Positions 36,450-43,786 of a stretch of DNA of 64,000 nt are shown here, one piece after another. This stretch comes from Streptomyces sp. HUAS ZL42 (GTDB lineage Bacteria; Actinomycetota; Actinomycetes; Streptomycetales; Streptomycetaceae). Location: the NCBI RefSeq assembly GCF_040782645.1, contig NZ_CP160403.1, positions 1,488,001 through 1,552,000 on the forward strand. The letters run 5' to 3'. The notes beneath the pieces are model-generated. The model had not been told where the DNA came from and did no database searches. It worked only from the letters and a program-made list of their open reading frames with translations. Made by a program: the position numbers and the translations under genes. How positions within the stretch are numbered: the stretch's first letter is position 1; each line of letters starts with the position of its first letter.

Positions 36450-37475
36450 ATGAAGGTCGGAGTGCTGACCGGCGGCGGTGACTGTCCCGGCCTCAATGCC
36501 GTGATCCGCAGCGTCGTCCGCAAAGGCATCCAGGAGTACGCCTTCGACTTCGTCGGGCTCCGGGACGGCTGGCTCGGTGTGCTCCAGGGCAATGTCGTGC
36601 CGCTGGACATTTCCAGCGTGCGGGGAATCCTCCCCCGTGGCGGGACCATCCTCGGCTCCTCCCGCACCAACCCGCTCAAGCACGAGGACGGGCTGCGACG
36701 CATGCAGGACACTCTTGCCGCGCACGACGTGGACGCGCTCATCGTGATCGGTGGCGAGGACACGCTGGGTGTGGCCACCGAGCTGAGCCGGCAGGGGATC
36801 GATCTGGTCGGCGTCCCCAAGACCATCGACAACGACGTGTCCGGTACCGACTACACCTTCGGCTTCGACACCGCGGTCGGTGTCGCGACCGAGGCCATCG
36901 ACCGTCTCCACACCACCGCCGAGTCGCACATGCGGACCCTGGTGGTGGAGGTGATGGGGCGGCACTCGGGGTGGATCGCGCTGCACGCCGGCGTCGCGGG
37001 CGGCGCCAACGTGATCCTCATCCCGGAGCGGCCGTTCGACATCGAACAGGTCTGCAAGTGGGTGGAGAGCCGATTCAAGATCAACTACGCGCCGATCGTC
37101 GTGGTGGCGGAGGGGGCCGTTCCCAAGGAGGGCCAGATGATCCTCAAGGACCGGACAGTGGACGAGTTCGGCCATGTGAGGCTCTCCGGCATCGGCGAGT
37201 GGCTGGCCCAGGAGATCTCGGAACGCACCGGCACGGATGCCCGCACCACGGTCCTCGGCCACGTCCAGCGCGGTGGCACCCCGAGCCACTTCGACCGATG
37301 GCTGGCCACCCGGTACGGGCTGCACGCCGTCGACGCGGTCAAGGACGGTGACTTCGGAAAGATGGTGGCCCTGCACGGCACCCGGATCGTCCGGCTGCCC
37401 CTCGCCGAGGCCACGGCGCAGACCAAGAAGGTCGATCCGTCGCTGTACGACGAGTTCCAGGTGTTCTTCGGCTGA
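36450..37475 (+). CDS. pfkA: 6-phosphofructokinase with pyrophosphate-type residues
   Basis: A 341-residue group III phosphofructokinase. The phosphate loop is TGGGDCPGLNAVIRSVV (residues 7-23), the fructose-6-P site has PKTIDNDVSGTDYTFGFDTA with the catalytic Asp, and later RMxx-type HSGWIALHAG and GHVQRGGTPSHFD follow. By direct count Asp104 stands in GGEDT and Lys124 in PKTID. In this family Gly at both positions means ATP use, while Asp104/Lys124 is the pyrophosphate-dependent pair. AGGGAGG lies seven bases before the ATG. Convergent with the usp gene. Confidence 0.93.
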   Translation: MKVGVLTGGGDCPGLNAVIRSVVRKGIQEYAFDFVGLRDGWLGVLQGNVVPLDISSVRGILPRGGTILGSSRTNPLKHEDGLRRMQDTLAAHDVDALIVIGGEDTLGVATELSRQGIDLVGVPKTIDNDVSGTDYTFGFDTAVGVATEAIDRLHTTAESHMRTLVVEVMGRHSGWIALHAGVAGGANVILIPERPFDIEQVCKWVESRFKINYAPIVVVAEGAVPKEGQMILKDRTVDEFGHVRLSGIGEWLAQEISERTGTDARTTVLGHVQRGGTPSHFDRWLATRYGLHAVDAVKDGDFGKMVALHGTRIVRLPLAEATAQTKKVDPSLYDEFQVFFG

Positions 37476-37520
37476 ACGCCCCCGCTGCCGGGCGGATGGT
37501 CGTCGGCTGCTCGTCCGGGC

Positions 37521-38411
37521 TCACCCGGCATGCGGTACGACCGCCACCGGGCAGCGGGTGTGGTGCAGTACCGCGTGGGTGACAGGCCCCAGTCGGCCCT
37601 CGCTCGACTCCGGGTCGGTACGACGGCCCACGACGAGCAGGTCCGCTCCCCGAGAGGCGTTCAGGAGCGCCTCCGCGGGGTGGAGCAGCACGACATCGGT
37701 GCGGACCGTCACCCTCGGGTACTTCTCCTGCCACCCGCGCAGGGCATCGGAGAGCCGCAGGACCTCCTGGTCCTCCCAAGTGGCGCGGTCCTCCTCGGTG
37801 ATCACCAGCGTCCGGGGCGACACGGCCTCGGCAGGAAGAGCCCACGCGTGCACCACCCGTAGCCGCGCCCCGCGCGCTTCCGCAGCCGAGAACGCGAAAT
37901 CCACCACCTCAGGGACCGGGTGGTGCGCGTCGAAGCCCACCACGACGCGGGCGCCACCGCCCGCCTTTCGCACCCCTTCTCCGAAGCCGCCGACAGGCTG
38001 CTGGGGCACCAGCACCACGGGGCACGGGGCTGCCGCCGCCACCCGCATGGCCACCGATCCGACCGCGAGACCGTCGAAGCCGCCCGACCCTCGTGTGCCG
38101 ACCACGAGCAGCCCTGCACCTTGTGCCGAGCGGAGGAGTGCCAGAGGCGGGTCGTCGTCGGCCTGCTCACTGCGCACCTCGAGGTCGGGATGGCCCCGGC
38201 CGAGTTCGGCGGCCGCGCCCTGGAGCATGCGCGCCCCCACGTGACGCAACGTGTCCACGGCAGAGACCGGCGCGGCGTCGCCCGGAAGCGGTGGCGCGGC
38301 ATGCACGAGGCGCAGTTCAACGCCGCGCCGAACCGCCTCCCGCCCCGCCCAGTCGGCTGCTGCCAGGCTGCGTTCGGACCCGTCGATACCCGCAAGCACG
38401 GGGTGACTCAT
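37521..38411 (-). CDS. universal stress protein with two UspA domains
   Basis: A 296-residue tandem UspA protein. The first domain runs from MSHPVLAGIDGSERSLAAAD to LLVVGTRGSGGFDGLAVGSV (residues ~1-140), the second from RVVVGFDAHHPVPEVVDFAF to DLLVVGRRTDPESSEGRLG. Both keep the VVG-x2-G-type nucleotide loop, the second partly degenerate. AAGGAGG precedes ATG 38411. Two-domain UspA proteins in Streptomyces are often part of dormancy or hypoxia responses; here that is only family knowledge. Confidence 0.92.
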   Translation of the reverse strand: MSHPVLAGIDGSERSLAAADWAGREAVRRGVELRLVHAAPPLPGDAAPVSAVDTLRHVGARMLQGAAAELGRGHPDLEVRSEQADDDPPLALLRSAQGAGLLVVGTRGSGGFDGLAVGSVAMRVAAAAPCPVVLVPQQPVGGFGEGVRKAGGGARVVVGFDAHHPVPEVVDFAFSAAEARGARLRVVHAWALPAEAVSPRTLVITEEDRATWEDQEVLRLSDALRGWQEKYPRVTVRTDVVLLHPAEALLNASRGADLLVVGRRTDPESSEGRLGPVTHAVLHHTRCPVAVVPHAG

Positions 38412-38554
38412 CGCGTCCTCCTTCGCCCGGCGTGCGCCTTCCAGCCGCCGCACGGCGCCGTTCCTCTCCTTCTCCACTGTTCCACGGGCGGATGAACCGC
38501 AGCGGGGCTCGCCCCCGGCTCTCGACGCGACGCCCCTGCCGGGGCACAGTTCTC

Positions 38555-38578
38555 CGTACATACTCGCGAGTACGTACG
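38555..38578. promoter_or_regulatory. 24-bp near-perfect palindrome upstream of the amidase
   Basis: CGTACATACTCG (38555-38566) is followed directly by CGAGTACGTACG (38567-38578). The arms match at 11 of 12 positions. It ends 26 bases before the amidase GTG and about 140 bases from the usp start. The ACTCGCGAGT core is typical of TetR-family operators, but no TetR gene is adjacent. Confidence 0.65.
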
Positions 38579-38604
38579 CCACACCCGCACCCCGAGGAGC
38601 GCCC

Positions 38605-40011
38605 GTGACCAGCTGGGCCGGCCGGACCGCCGCCGAGATCGCCGCCGCCGTACGCGAGAAGCGGGCCACGCCCCGCGAGGTGGTGGCCGAGCATCTCGCC
38701 CGGATCGAACGCCTCGACGGCGGGATCGGAGCCTTCCGTACGGTACGGGCGGACGCGGCGCTCGCCGAGGCCGACGAGGTGGGTGCCCGTGCCGACCTGA
38801 CCGAACTGCCTCTCGCCGGCGTGCCCGTGGCCGTCAAGGACAACCTCGCCGTGCGCGGCGAGTCCACCCGCGTCGGCTCGGCCGCCACCCCCGACACGCC
38901 CGCCGCCGAGGACCACGTCACCGTGGCCCGGCTGCGGGCGGCGGGCGCGGTGGTGGTGGGTCTGACGAACGTGCCCGAGCTGTGCGTGTTCGGCACCACC
39001 GAAGGCGTGCACGGCACGGCCCGCAATCCGTGGGACACCTCCCGCACGGCGGGCGGCTCGTCCGGCGGCAGCGCGGCCGCGGTCGCCGCCGGCCTGGTGC
39101 CCATCGCCCTCGGCAACGACGGCATGGGCTCCCTGCGCATCCCCGCCGCCAACTGCGGCCTCGTCACGATCAAACCGGGGAACGGCGTCGTGCCCGCGGG
39201 CATCGGGGAGGGCGACTGGTTCGCCATGTCCGAGAACGGCCCGCTCGCCACGACCGTCGAGGACACCCGCCTGATGCTCGCGGTCCTCGCGGACGCGGAG
39301 GTCGTACGGCACGGCGAGCCCGGCGCCCGCAAGGTCGCCGTCTCCCTGCGCAGCCCGCTCGTCGGCGTCACCATCAGCAAGCCGTACGCGGCAGCCGTCC
39401 GGGAGGCCGCGGGCATGCTGATCAAGGCCGGTCACCAGGTGCGGCGGGCCGACCCGCCATACCCGCTGTCGCTGAGCACGACGTCCCTCGCGCACTGGAC
39501 GGCGGGCACGGCCGTGGACGCCCGTGACCTCGACCGGCAGCTGCTGACCCGGCGCACCCGGGTGCACGCGGCCGTTGGGCGACGGTTCGAGAGCAGTGTC
39601 CGTGGCGGCGGAAGCCGGGAGGCGCTGCGGCGGCGCCTGGAGCCGTTCTTCGCCGAGTACGACGTGCTGCTCACGCCCGCCCTCGCCCGCCGCTCCCCCA
39701 GGTCCGCGCCGTGGCACGAGCGGGGCTGGCTGCGCAACGTCCTGGCGAACACCAACTACTCGCCGCTGACACCGCCGTGGAACCTGACCGGCTGGCCCGC
39801 GATGTCGGTGCCGTTCGGCACCCTGCCCTCGGGCGCCCCCTGCGCCGTACAGCTGGTGGGACGTCCGGGGTCGGAGGCGGAACTGCTGGATCTGGCGGAG
39901 CAGTTGGAGAAGCTGCACCCCTGGCAGCGGACGGCGCCCCTCGAACAGGGCCTCGGCCAGGACGTGCGCAGGGACCGGGCCTCCTCGAAGGTGTCCCGGT
40001 CCCGGGCGTAG
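38605..40011 (+). CDS. amidase (amidase-signature family)
   Basis: A 468-residue amidase with the Ser-cisSer-Lys triad: Lys in VPVAVKDNLAVRGE (residue ~78), the cis-Ser in TAGGSSGGSAAAVAAGL and the nucleophile Ser in ALGNDGMGSLRIPAANCG. It hydrolyses carboxylic amides; the substrate cannot be told. The start is GTG 38605 with GAGGAG upstream. A palindrome that could bind a repressor lies just upstream. Two strong hairpins follow the stop. Confidence 0.93.
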   Translation: MTSWAGRTAAEIAAAVREKRATPREVVAEHLARIERLDGGIGAFRTVRADAALAEADEVGARADLTELPLAGVPVAVKDNLAVRGESTRVGSAATPDTPAAEDHVTVARLRAAGAVVVGLTNVPELCVFGTTEGVHGTARNPWDTSRTAGGSSGGSAAAVAAGLVPIALGNDGMGSLRIPAANCGLVTIKPGNGVVPAGIGEGDWFAMSENGPLATTVEDTRLMLAVLADAEVVRHGEPGARKVAVSLRSPLVGVTISKPYAAAVREAAGMLIKAGHQVRRADPPYPLSLSTTSLAHWTAGTAVDARDLDRQLLTRRTRVHAAVGRRFESSVRGGGSREALRRRLEPFFAEYDVLLTPALARRSPRSAPWHERGWLRNVLANTNYSPLTPPWNLTGWPAMSVPFGTLPSGAPCAVQLVGRPGSEAELLDLAEQLEKLHPWQRTAPLEQGLGQDVRRDRASSKVSRSRA

Positions 40012-40048
40012 GTCTCACCGACGGCGACTGCGCGGTGCCGGAAAGGCC

Positions 40049-40079
40049 GGATCCGCGGCCGGTCCTCGGCCGCGGATCC
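40049..40079. terminator. terminator hairpin after the amidase gene
   Basis: GGATCCGCGGCCG at 40049-40061 pairs perfectly (13 bp) with 40067-40079 around the loop GTCCT, 37 bases after the amidase stop. Confidence 0.75.
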
Positions 40080-40085
40080 TCTGAT

Positions 40086-40118
40086 CGGCATGGGCGTGAG
40101 TCCGGCACGCCCATGCCG
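40086..40118. terminator. second terminator hairpin, facing the small 57-aa gene
   Basis: CGGCATGGGCGTG at 40086-40098 pairs perfectly (13 bp) with 40106-40118 around a seven-base loop. It is 27 bases beyond the stop of the minus-strand small gene, so it probably ends that transcript. Confidence 0.75.
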
Positions 40119-40145
40119 TAGGCGATCGCGACGGGTCCTGCCGGG

Positions 40146-40319
40146 TCAGTCCACGCTGGGCAGGATGTGGGGCTCGGCCAGGTCCTCCTCGTAGCCCGCC
40201 AGGCGGATCGGGGCGGACCGCGCCCACACGTCGAGGCTGCCGATCTCGTCGGGCCGGCGGCCCGCGCGCTCCGAGCGTTCCTTGGGGCGCTGATCGCGAT
40301 TCGTCTTCTCCGGTGTCAC
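40146..40319 (-). CDS. small conserved-looking 57-aa protein
   Basis: A short gene outside the usual length cut-off. GTG 40319 has a strong AAGGAG ribosome-binding site at 40326-40331, six bases upstream, and codons in this frame have high GC3. The protein starts MTPEKTNRDQRPKERSERAG, continues RRPDEIGSLDVWARSAPIRL and ends AGYEEDLAEPHILPSVD: a charged, probably disordered N-terminus and a short conserved-looking core. No export signal or known domain. A dedicated terminator lies downstream. A longer frame at 40015-40326 on the same strand is a shadow with no matching ribosome-binding site. Confidence 0.72.
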   Translation of the reverse strand: MTPEKTNRDQRPKERSERAGRRPDEIGSLDVWARSAPIRLAGYEEDLAEPHILPSVD

Positions 40320-40331
40320 CGCGCACTCCTT

Positions 40332-40780
40332 ATGTGTCGGTCACCCTCGGGACGTACGGCGCCTGTCCTGCTCCGTCCGGCGCCCGACGTCCGCTCGGGT
40401 CTGTATGGAAATCTTCGGACGCGGTGGCGCCGGCAACTCGTGGGCGAGCAGGCCGTTGTGAACCGGCTGGTCCCATGACGGACCGTGGGTGTGGGTTGGA
40501 CCCCTTACGGCTGTCCGTCCCCAACAGATTAACCAAATGAGCGGGCCCCTGCTCGATAGGGCTGAAAACTTGCGGTAACTATCCCGAGTCGTCCGTATGC
40601 AGTCCCCTGAATTCTTAACCCATTTGTCATATTTTGCCCCCTCAGGAGATCACCCGTCCGGCCTACAGGGGCGAAAGCGACTTCGCTTCGGCAGGGCAGT
40701 TCAAGTCCCGTTGGCTCCCCCGAAAGCTCGCCATGATCTGCTGGCGTACCGCAACGGCTGTCTCGCGGGAGGACTGACGC
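40332..40780. other. long intergenic region upstream of the HD-like gene
   Basis: About 450 bases with no gene that I can support. It is AT-richer than its surroundings around 40525-40660 (patches such as AGATTAACCAAATG and CATTTGTCATATTTTG), as expected for promoters. GACGGAC near 40478 can pair with GTCCGTC near 40513, and AAGCGA/TCGCTT near 40677 forms a small hairpin. No tRNA-like fold was found. It should hold the promoters of the small minus-strand gene and of the downstream plus-strand gene. Confidence 0.5.
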
Positions 40781-41230
40781 ATGGAACTGCGCAGCGTCGA
40801 GGAGCTGATGGATCTGCTGTACGCCTGCCGGGGCGTCCGGGAGACACCGGGCCATCGCGGCCACGCGGTCGACCTGCACGACCACGCGCTGCGGACGGCC
40901 GCGCTGCTGCGCCGAAGTCGCCCCGCGGACAAGGAACTCCAGGTGACGGGCCTGGTGCACCCGATCGGCCTGCTGCTGCGGCCCGGCGACACGGCCGGGC
41001 GGGCCGACCGCACCGCGGACGCCGTACGGCCCCTGCTGGGCGAGCGGGTCTCCCGCCTCGTACGCCGGCACCCCTGGCACGGCACCCCCGCCGACGACGA
41101 CCTGCTGAGCCTGCGCCAGGCGGACGAGGAGGGCCTCGCGGTCGGGTTCGACGCCGGGGTCCTCGAGGACTGGCGCACGGTGCTGGAGCTGGTGGCGGCG
41201 AGGAACTCCCGCCTGGGGGCTGTCGATTGA
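40781..41230 (+). CDS. HD-domain-like protein with altered metal site
   Basis: A 149-residue protein resembling small HD-domain proteins of the PhnZ/myo-inositol-oxygenase-like type: an N-terminal helix (SVEELMDLLYACRGVRE), then VDLHDHALRTAALLRRSRP, then LQVTGLVHPIGLLLRPGD, then VSRLVRRHPWHGTP. In true HD proteins the second motif reads His-Asp; here it is His-Pro (LVHPIG), so metal binding may be weak or lost. GGGAGG precedes the ATG. The SDR gene follows 25 bases later, so the two may form one operon. Confidence 0.72.
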   Translation: MELRSVEELMDLLYACRGVRETPGHRGHAVDLHDHALRTAALLRRSRPADKELQVTGLVHPIGLLLRPGDTAGRADRTADAVRPLLGERVSRLVRRHPWHGTPADDDLLSLRQADEEGLAVGFDAGVLEDWRTVLELVAARNSRLGAVD

Positions 41231-41255
41231 GGGTGCGTCGTGAGACCGTACGCCG

Positions 41256-42014
41256 ATGACGTCGTCGTACGGGTTACGCGGCAGGGCCGCCGTCGTCACG
41301 GGGGCCACGCGGGGGATCGGGTGGGCTGTGGCGCGGGCGCTCGCCGACGCCGGGGCGCGGGTGTGCGTGAGCGCACGGGACGCCGACGAGGTGCGGCGCG
41401 CCGCGGGTGAGGTGGGAGGGGTCGGGCTGGCCGGAAGCGTTGGCGACCCGGCCCATCCCCGGGCCCTCACGGACCTGTGCCTACGCGAGTTCGGCCGACT
41501 GGACATCCTGGTCAACAACGCGGCGACCAACCAGCCGTACGGGCCCCTCATGGACGCCGACCCGGACGTCTGGCGCGAGGCATTCACGATCAACGTCGAG
41601 GCACCGCTACGGCTGGCGCAGTGCGCGTGGCACGGGTGGATGCGCGAACACGGCGGAACGGTGATCAACATCTGTACGGAGGGCGCAGGCCACGTCGGCC
41701 CAGGAGTCGGCGCCTACGGCACCAGCAAGGCGGCGCTGCTTCACCTCACCCAGCAGCTCGCGGGCGAGCTGGGACCCGGGGTGAGGGTCAACTCGGTCTC
41801 CCCCGGCCTCGTACGGACCGAGATGGCCCGGTTCGTATGGGAGCCGGGAGAGGTCGAGATTGCTGCGGACCTGCCACTGGGCCGGATCGGCGAGCCGGAG
41901 GACGTGGCGCGGGCGGTGGTATGGCTGGCCTCGGACGCAGCAGAGTGGATCACGGGAGCGGACCTGCTGGTGGACGGCGGTACTCATGTGCGCCGGGCAC
42001 GCATCGCAAGCTGA
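41256..42014 (+). CDS. short-chain dehydrogenase/reductase (SDR)
   Basis: A 252-residue classical SDR. Cofactor loop AAVVTGATRGIGWAVARALA, NNAATNQPYG for the NNAG motif, active site AYGTSKAALLHLTQQLAGE with the YxxxK pair, and the C-terminal EWITGADLLVDGGTHV. The usual catalytic serine position reads ICTEG, so a threonine replaces serine; Ser-to-Thr is unusual but could stay active. Probably an operon with the HD-like gene; substrate unknown. Confidence 0.9.
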   Translation: MTSSYGLRGRAAVVTGATRGIGWAVARALADAGARVCVSARDADEVRRAAGEVGGVGLAGSVGDPAHPRALTDLCLREFGRLDILVNNAATNQPYGPLMDADPDVWREAFTINVEAPLRLAQCAWHGWMREHGGTVINICTEGAGHVGPGVGAYGTSKAALLHLTQQLAGELGPGVRVNSVSPGLVRTEMARFVWEPGEVEIAADLPLGRIGEPEDVARAVVWLASDAAEWITGADLLVDGGTHVRRARIAS

Positions 42015-42066
42015 AGGGGCGCGGGGAACTGCGCGAGCAACCCCCCACGACCCGCACCCGAAGTCG

Positions 42067-43560
42067 TCACCACTTACCCGGCGCGTAGTCCTTCAAGAAG
42101 ACCCCGTACACGTCATCCCCTGCCTCACCCCGCACGACCGGGTCGTACACCCGAGCCGCCCCGTCGACGAGGTCGAGCGGCGCATGGAACCCCTCCTCCG
42201 CAAGCCGCAGCTTGTCGAAGTGGGGTCGCTCGTCGGTGATCCAGCCCGTGTCGACGGAGGTCATCAGGATCCCGTCGGCCTGGAACATCTCCGCCGCGCT
42301 GGTCCGCGTGACCATGTTCATCGCGGCCTTGGCGGCGTTCGTGTTCGGGTGGCCCGCGCCCTTGTAGCCGCGGCCGAAGACGCCCTCCATCGCCGAGACG
42401 TTCACGACGTACGCGCGCCCGCTCGTCGCCTTCTGGGCGGCGGCGGCCATGGCCGGGCGGAGCTTGCTGATCAGGATGAACGGCGCCGTGTAGTTGCACA
42501 GCTGGGTCTCGAGCAGTTCCACCGGGGAGATCTGCTCGATGGTCTGCACCCAGGTGTTGGTCTCGACGACGTCGGGGACCAGGCCGCCCGCGTCGATGGC
42601 GGTGCCGTCGAGATGCCGGGCGACGCTGGCGTTGCCCGCGACCAGGGCGAGGTCCGCGACCTGCTGGGCCTCGAGGCCGCTGGTGCCGAGGGGGAGCGCG
42701 GCCAGTCCGTCGACGGCGCCGGAGTTGAAGGCGCCGATGACGTGGTGGGCCGGGAGCTCACCGGCGGGCAGCGGGGCGCTTTCGCCGTCGACCAGGGCGG
42801 CGTAGGCGGAGGGCAGGCGGCGCACGGTCTGCGTCGCGTTGTTGATGAGGATGTCGAGGGGGCCCGCCTCGGCGACCTGGTCGGCGAGGGCCACGGCCTG
42901 CGCCGGGTCGCGCAGGTCGATCCCGACGACCTCCAGGCGGTGCATCCAGTCCGCGGAGTCGTCCATGGCCTTGAAGCGGCGGATGGCGTCCTTGGGGAAG
43001 CGCGTGGTGATCGTCGTGTGCGCGCCGTCGCGCAGCAGTCGCAGCGCGATGTACATGCCGATCTTGGCGCGGCCGCCGGTGAGCAGGGCCCGCTTGCCGG
43101 TGAGGTCGGCGCGGGCGTCGCGCTTGGAGCGGTTCACGCCCGCGCAGTCGGGACAGAGCTGGTGGTAGAAGTAGTCGACTTCCACGTACCGGGCCTTGCA
43201 GGTGTAGCAGGAGCGCGGGCGCTGGAGTATCCCCGCGATCTTGCCCGCCTCGGTGACCGACGACGGCAGGATGCCCTCGGTCTCGTCGTCGATGCGCTGT
43301 GCGGAGCCGGTCGCCGTGGCCTCCGTGACCGCCTTGTCGTGGGCGGTCTTGGCGGCCCGGCGCTCCTGGCGGCGGCGCTGCTTGACGGTGCGGTAGATGC
43401 CGGCGGTGGCCCGGCGCACGGCGATCGCGTCGGGGTGGTCGACCTCCAGCTTGTCGAGCTCCTCGAGCACGCTGAGGCAGACGGCCAGCCGCTCCGGGTC
43501 GATACCGGGCCCGAACGCGACCTCGTCCGTGGTCGCCGAGCCTTCCTCTGTCACCGTCAT
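42067..43560 (-). CDS. SDR-fold protein with N-terminal zinc ribbon and altered active site
   Basis: A 497-residue protein. Residues ~1-115 are helical and charged, a four-cysteine zinc ribbon lies at CYTCKARY...LCPDCAG (residues ~118-145), and a Rossmann SDR domain starts with ALLTGGRAKIGMYIALRLLR. The SDR catalytic Ser is kept (VNVSAMEGVFGRG), but the YxxxK tyrosine is replaced: the segment reads HPNTNAAKAAMNMV, with Thr at the Tyr position. The inserted ~60 residues between NNAT and the active site are also unusual. It lies downstream of the WS/DGAT gene, separated by 226 bases. Function unknown. Confidence 0.85.
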   Translation of the reverse strand: MTVTEEGSATTDEVAFGPGIDPERLAVCLSVLEELDKLEVDHPDAIAVRRATAGIYRTVKQRRRQERRAAKTAHDKAVTEATATGSAQRIDDETEGILPSSVTEAGKIAGILQRPRSCYTCKARYVEVDYFYHQLCPDCAGVNRSKRDARADLTGKRALLTGGRAKIGMYIALRLLRDGAHTTITTRFPKDAIRRFKAMDDSADWMHRLEVVGIDLRDPAQAVALADQVAEAGPLDILINNATQTVRRLPSAYAALVDGESAPLPAGELPAHHVIGAFNSGAVDGLAALPLGTSGLEAQQVADLALVAGNASVARHLDGTAIDAGGLVPDVVETNTWVQTIEQISPVELLETQLCNYTAPFILISKLRPAMAAAAQKATSGRAYVVNVSAMEGVFGRGYKGAGHPNTNAAKAAMNMVTRTSAAEMFQADGILMTSVDTGWITDERPHFDKLRLAEEGFHAPLDLVDGAARVYDPVVRGEAGDDVYGVFLKDYAPGKW

Positions 43561-43786
43561 CGCGCTGCCGTTCCCTGATCACCCGCGCGGCGCTCGGTTC
43601 GCGCCCGCTTTCGAACGGGGCATTTTACGGAGCGCCGGGCCGGTCCTCCAAACTCGCCCGCGAGTGAGCGGAGGGGCGCGCCGGGTGTCGGGAGTGTGCC
43701 CGCGCGGAGGCCCGAAGGGCTGAGCACGGTCACACCGCCGACACCGGCTGGAGCGCCCCGGAGCGAACGAGCCGAAAGAGGTGTGG

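Noticed and set aside
37521..39425. Long version of the two-domain stress protein to 39425
   Set aside because: The extra N-terminus is antisense to the amidase; ATG 38411 with AAGGAGG and MSHPVLAGIDGSE marks the true start.
43561..43786. A strong terminator in the gap between WS/DGAT and the SDR-zinc-ribbon gene
   Set aside because: Imperfect complementarity (CCGGGTGTCGG with CCGACACCGG and nearby) exists, but with a bulge and long distance, so I did not list it.
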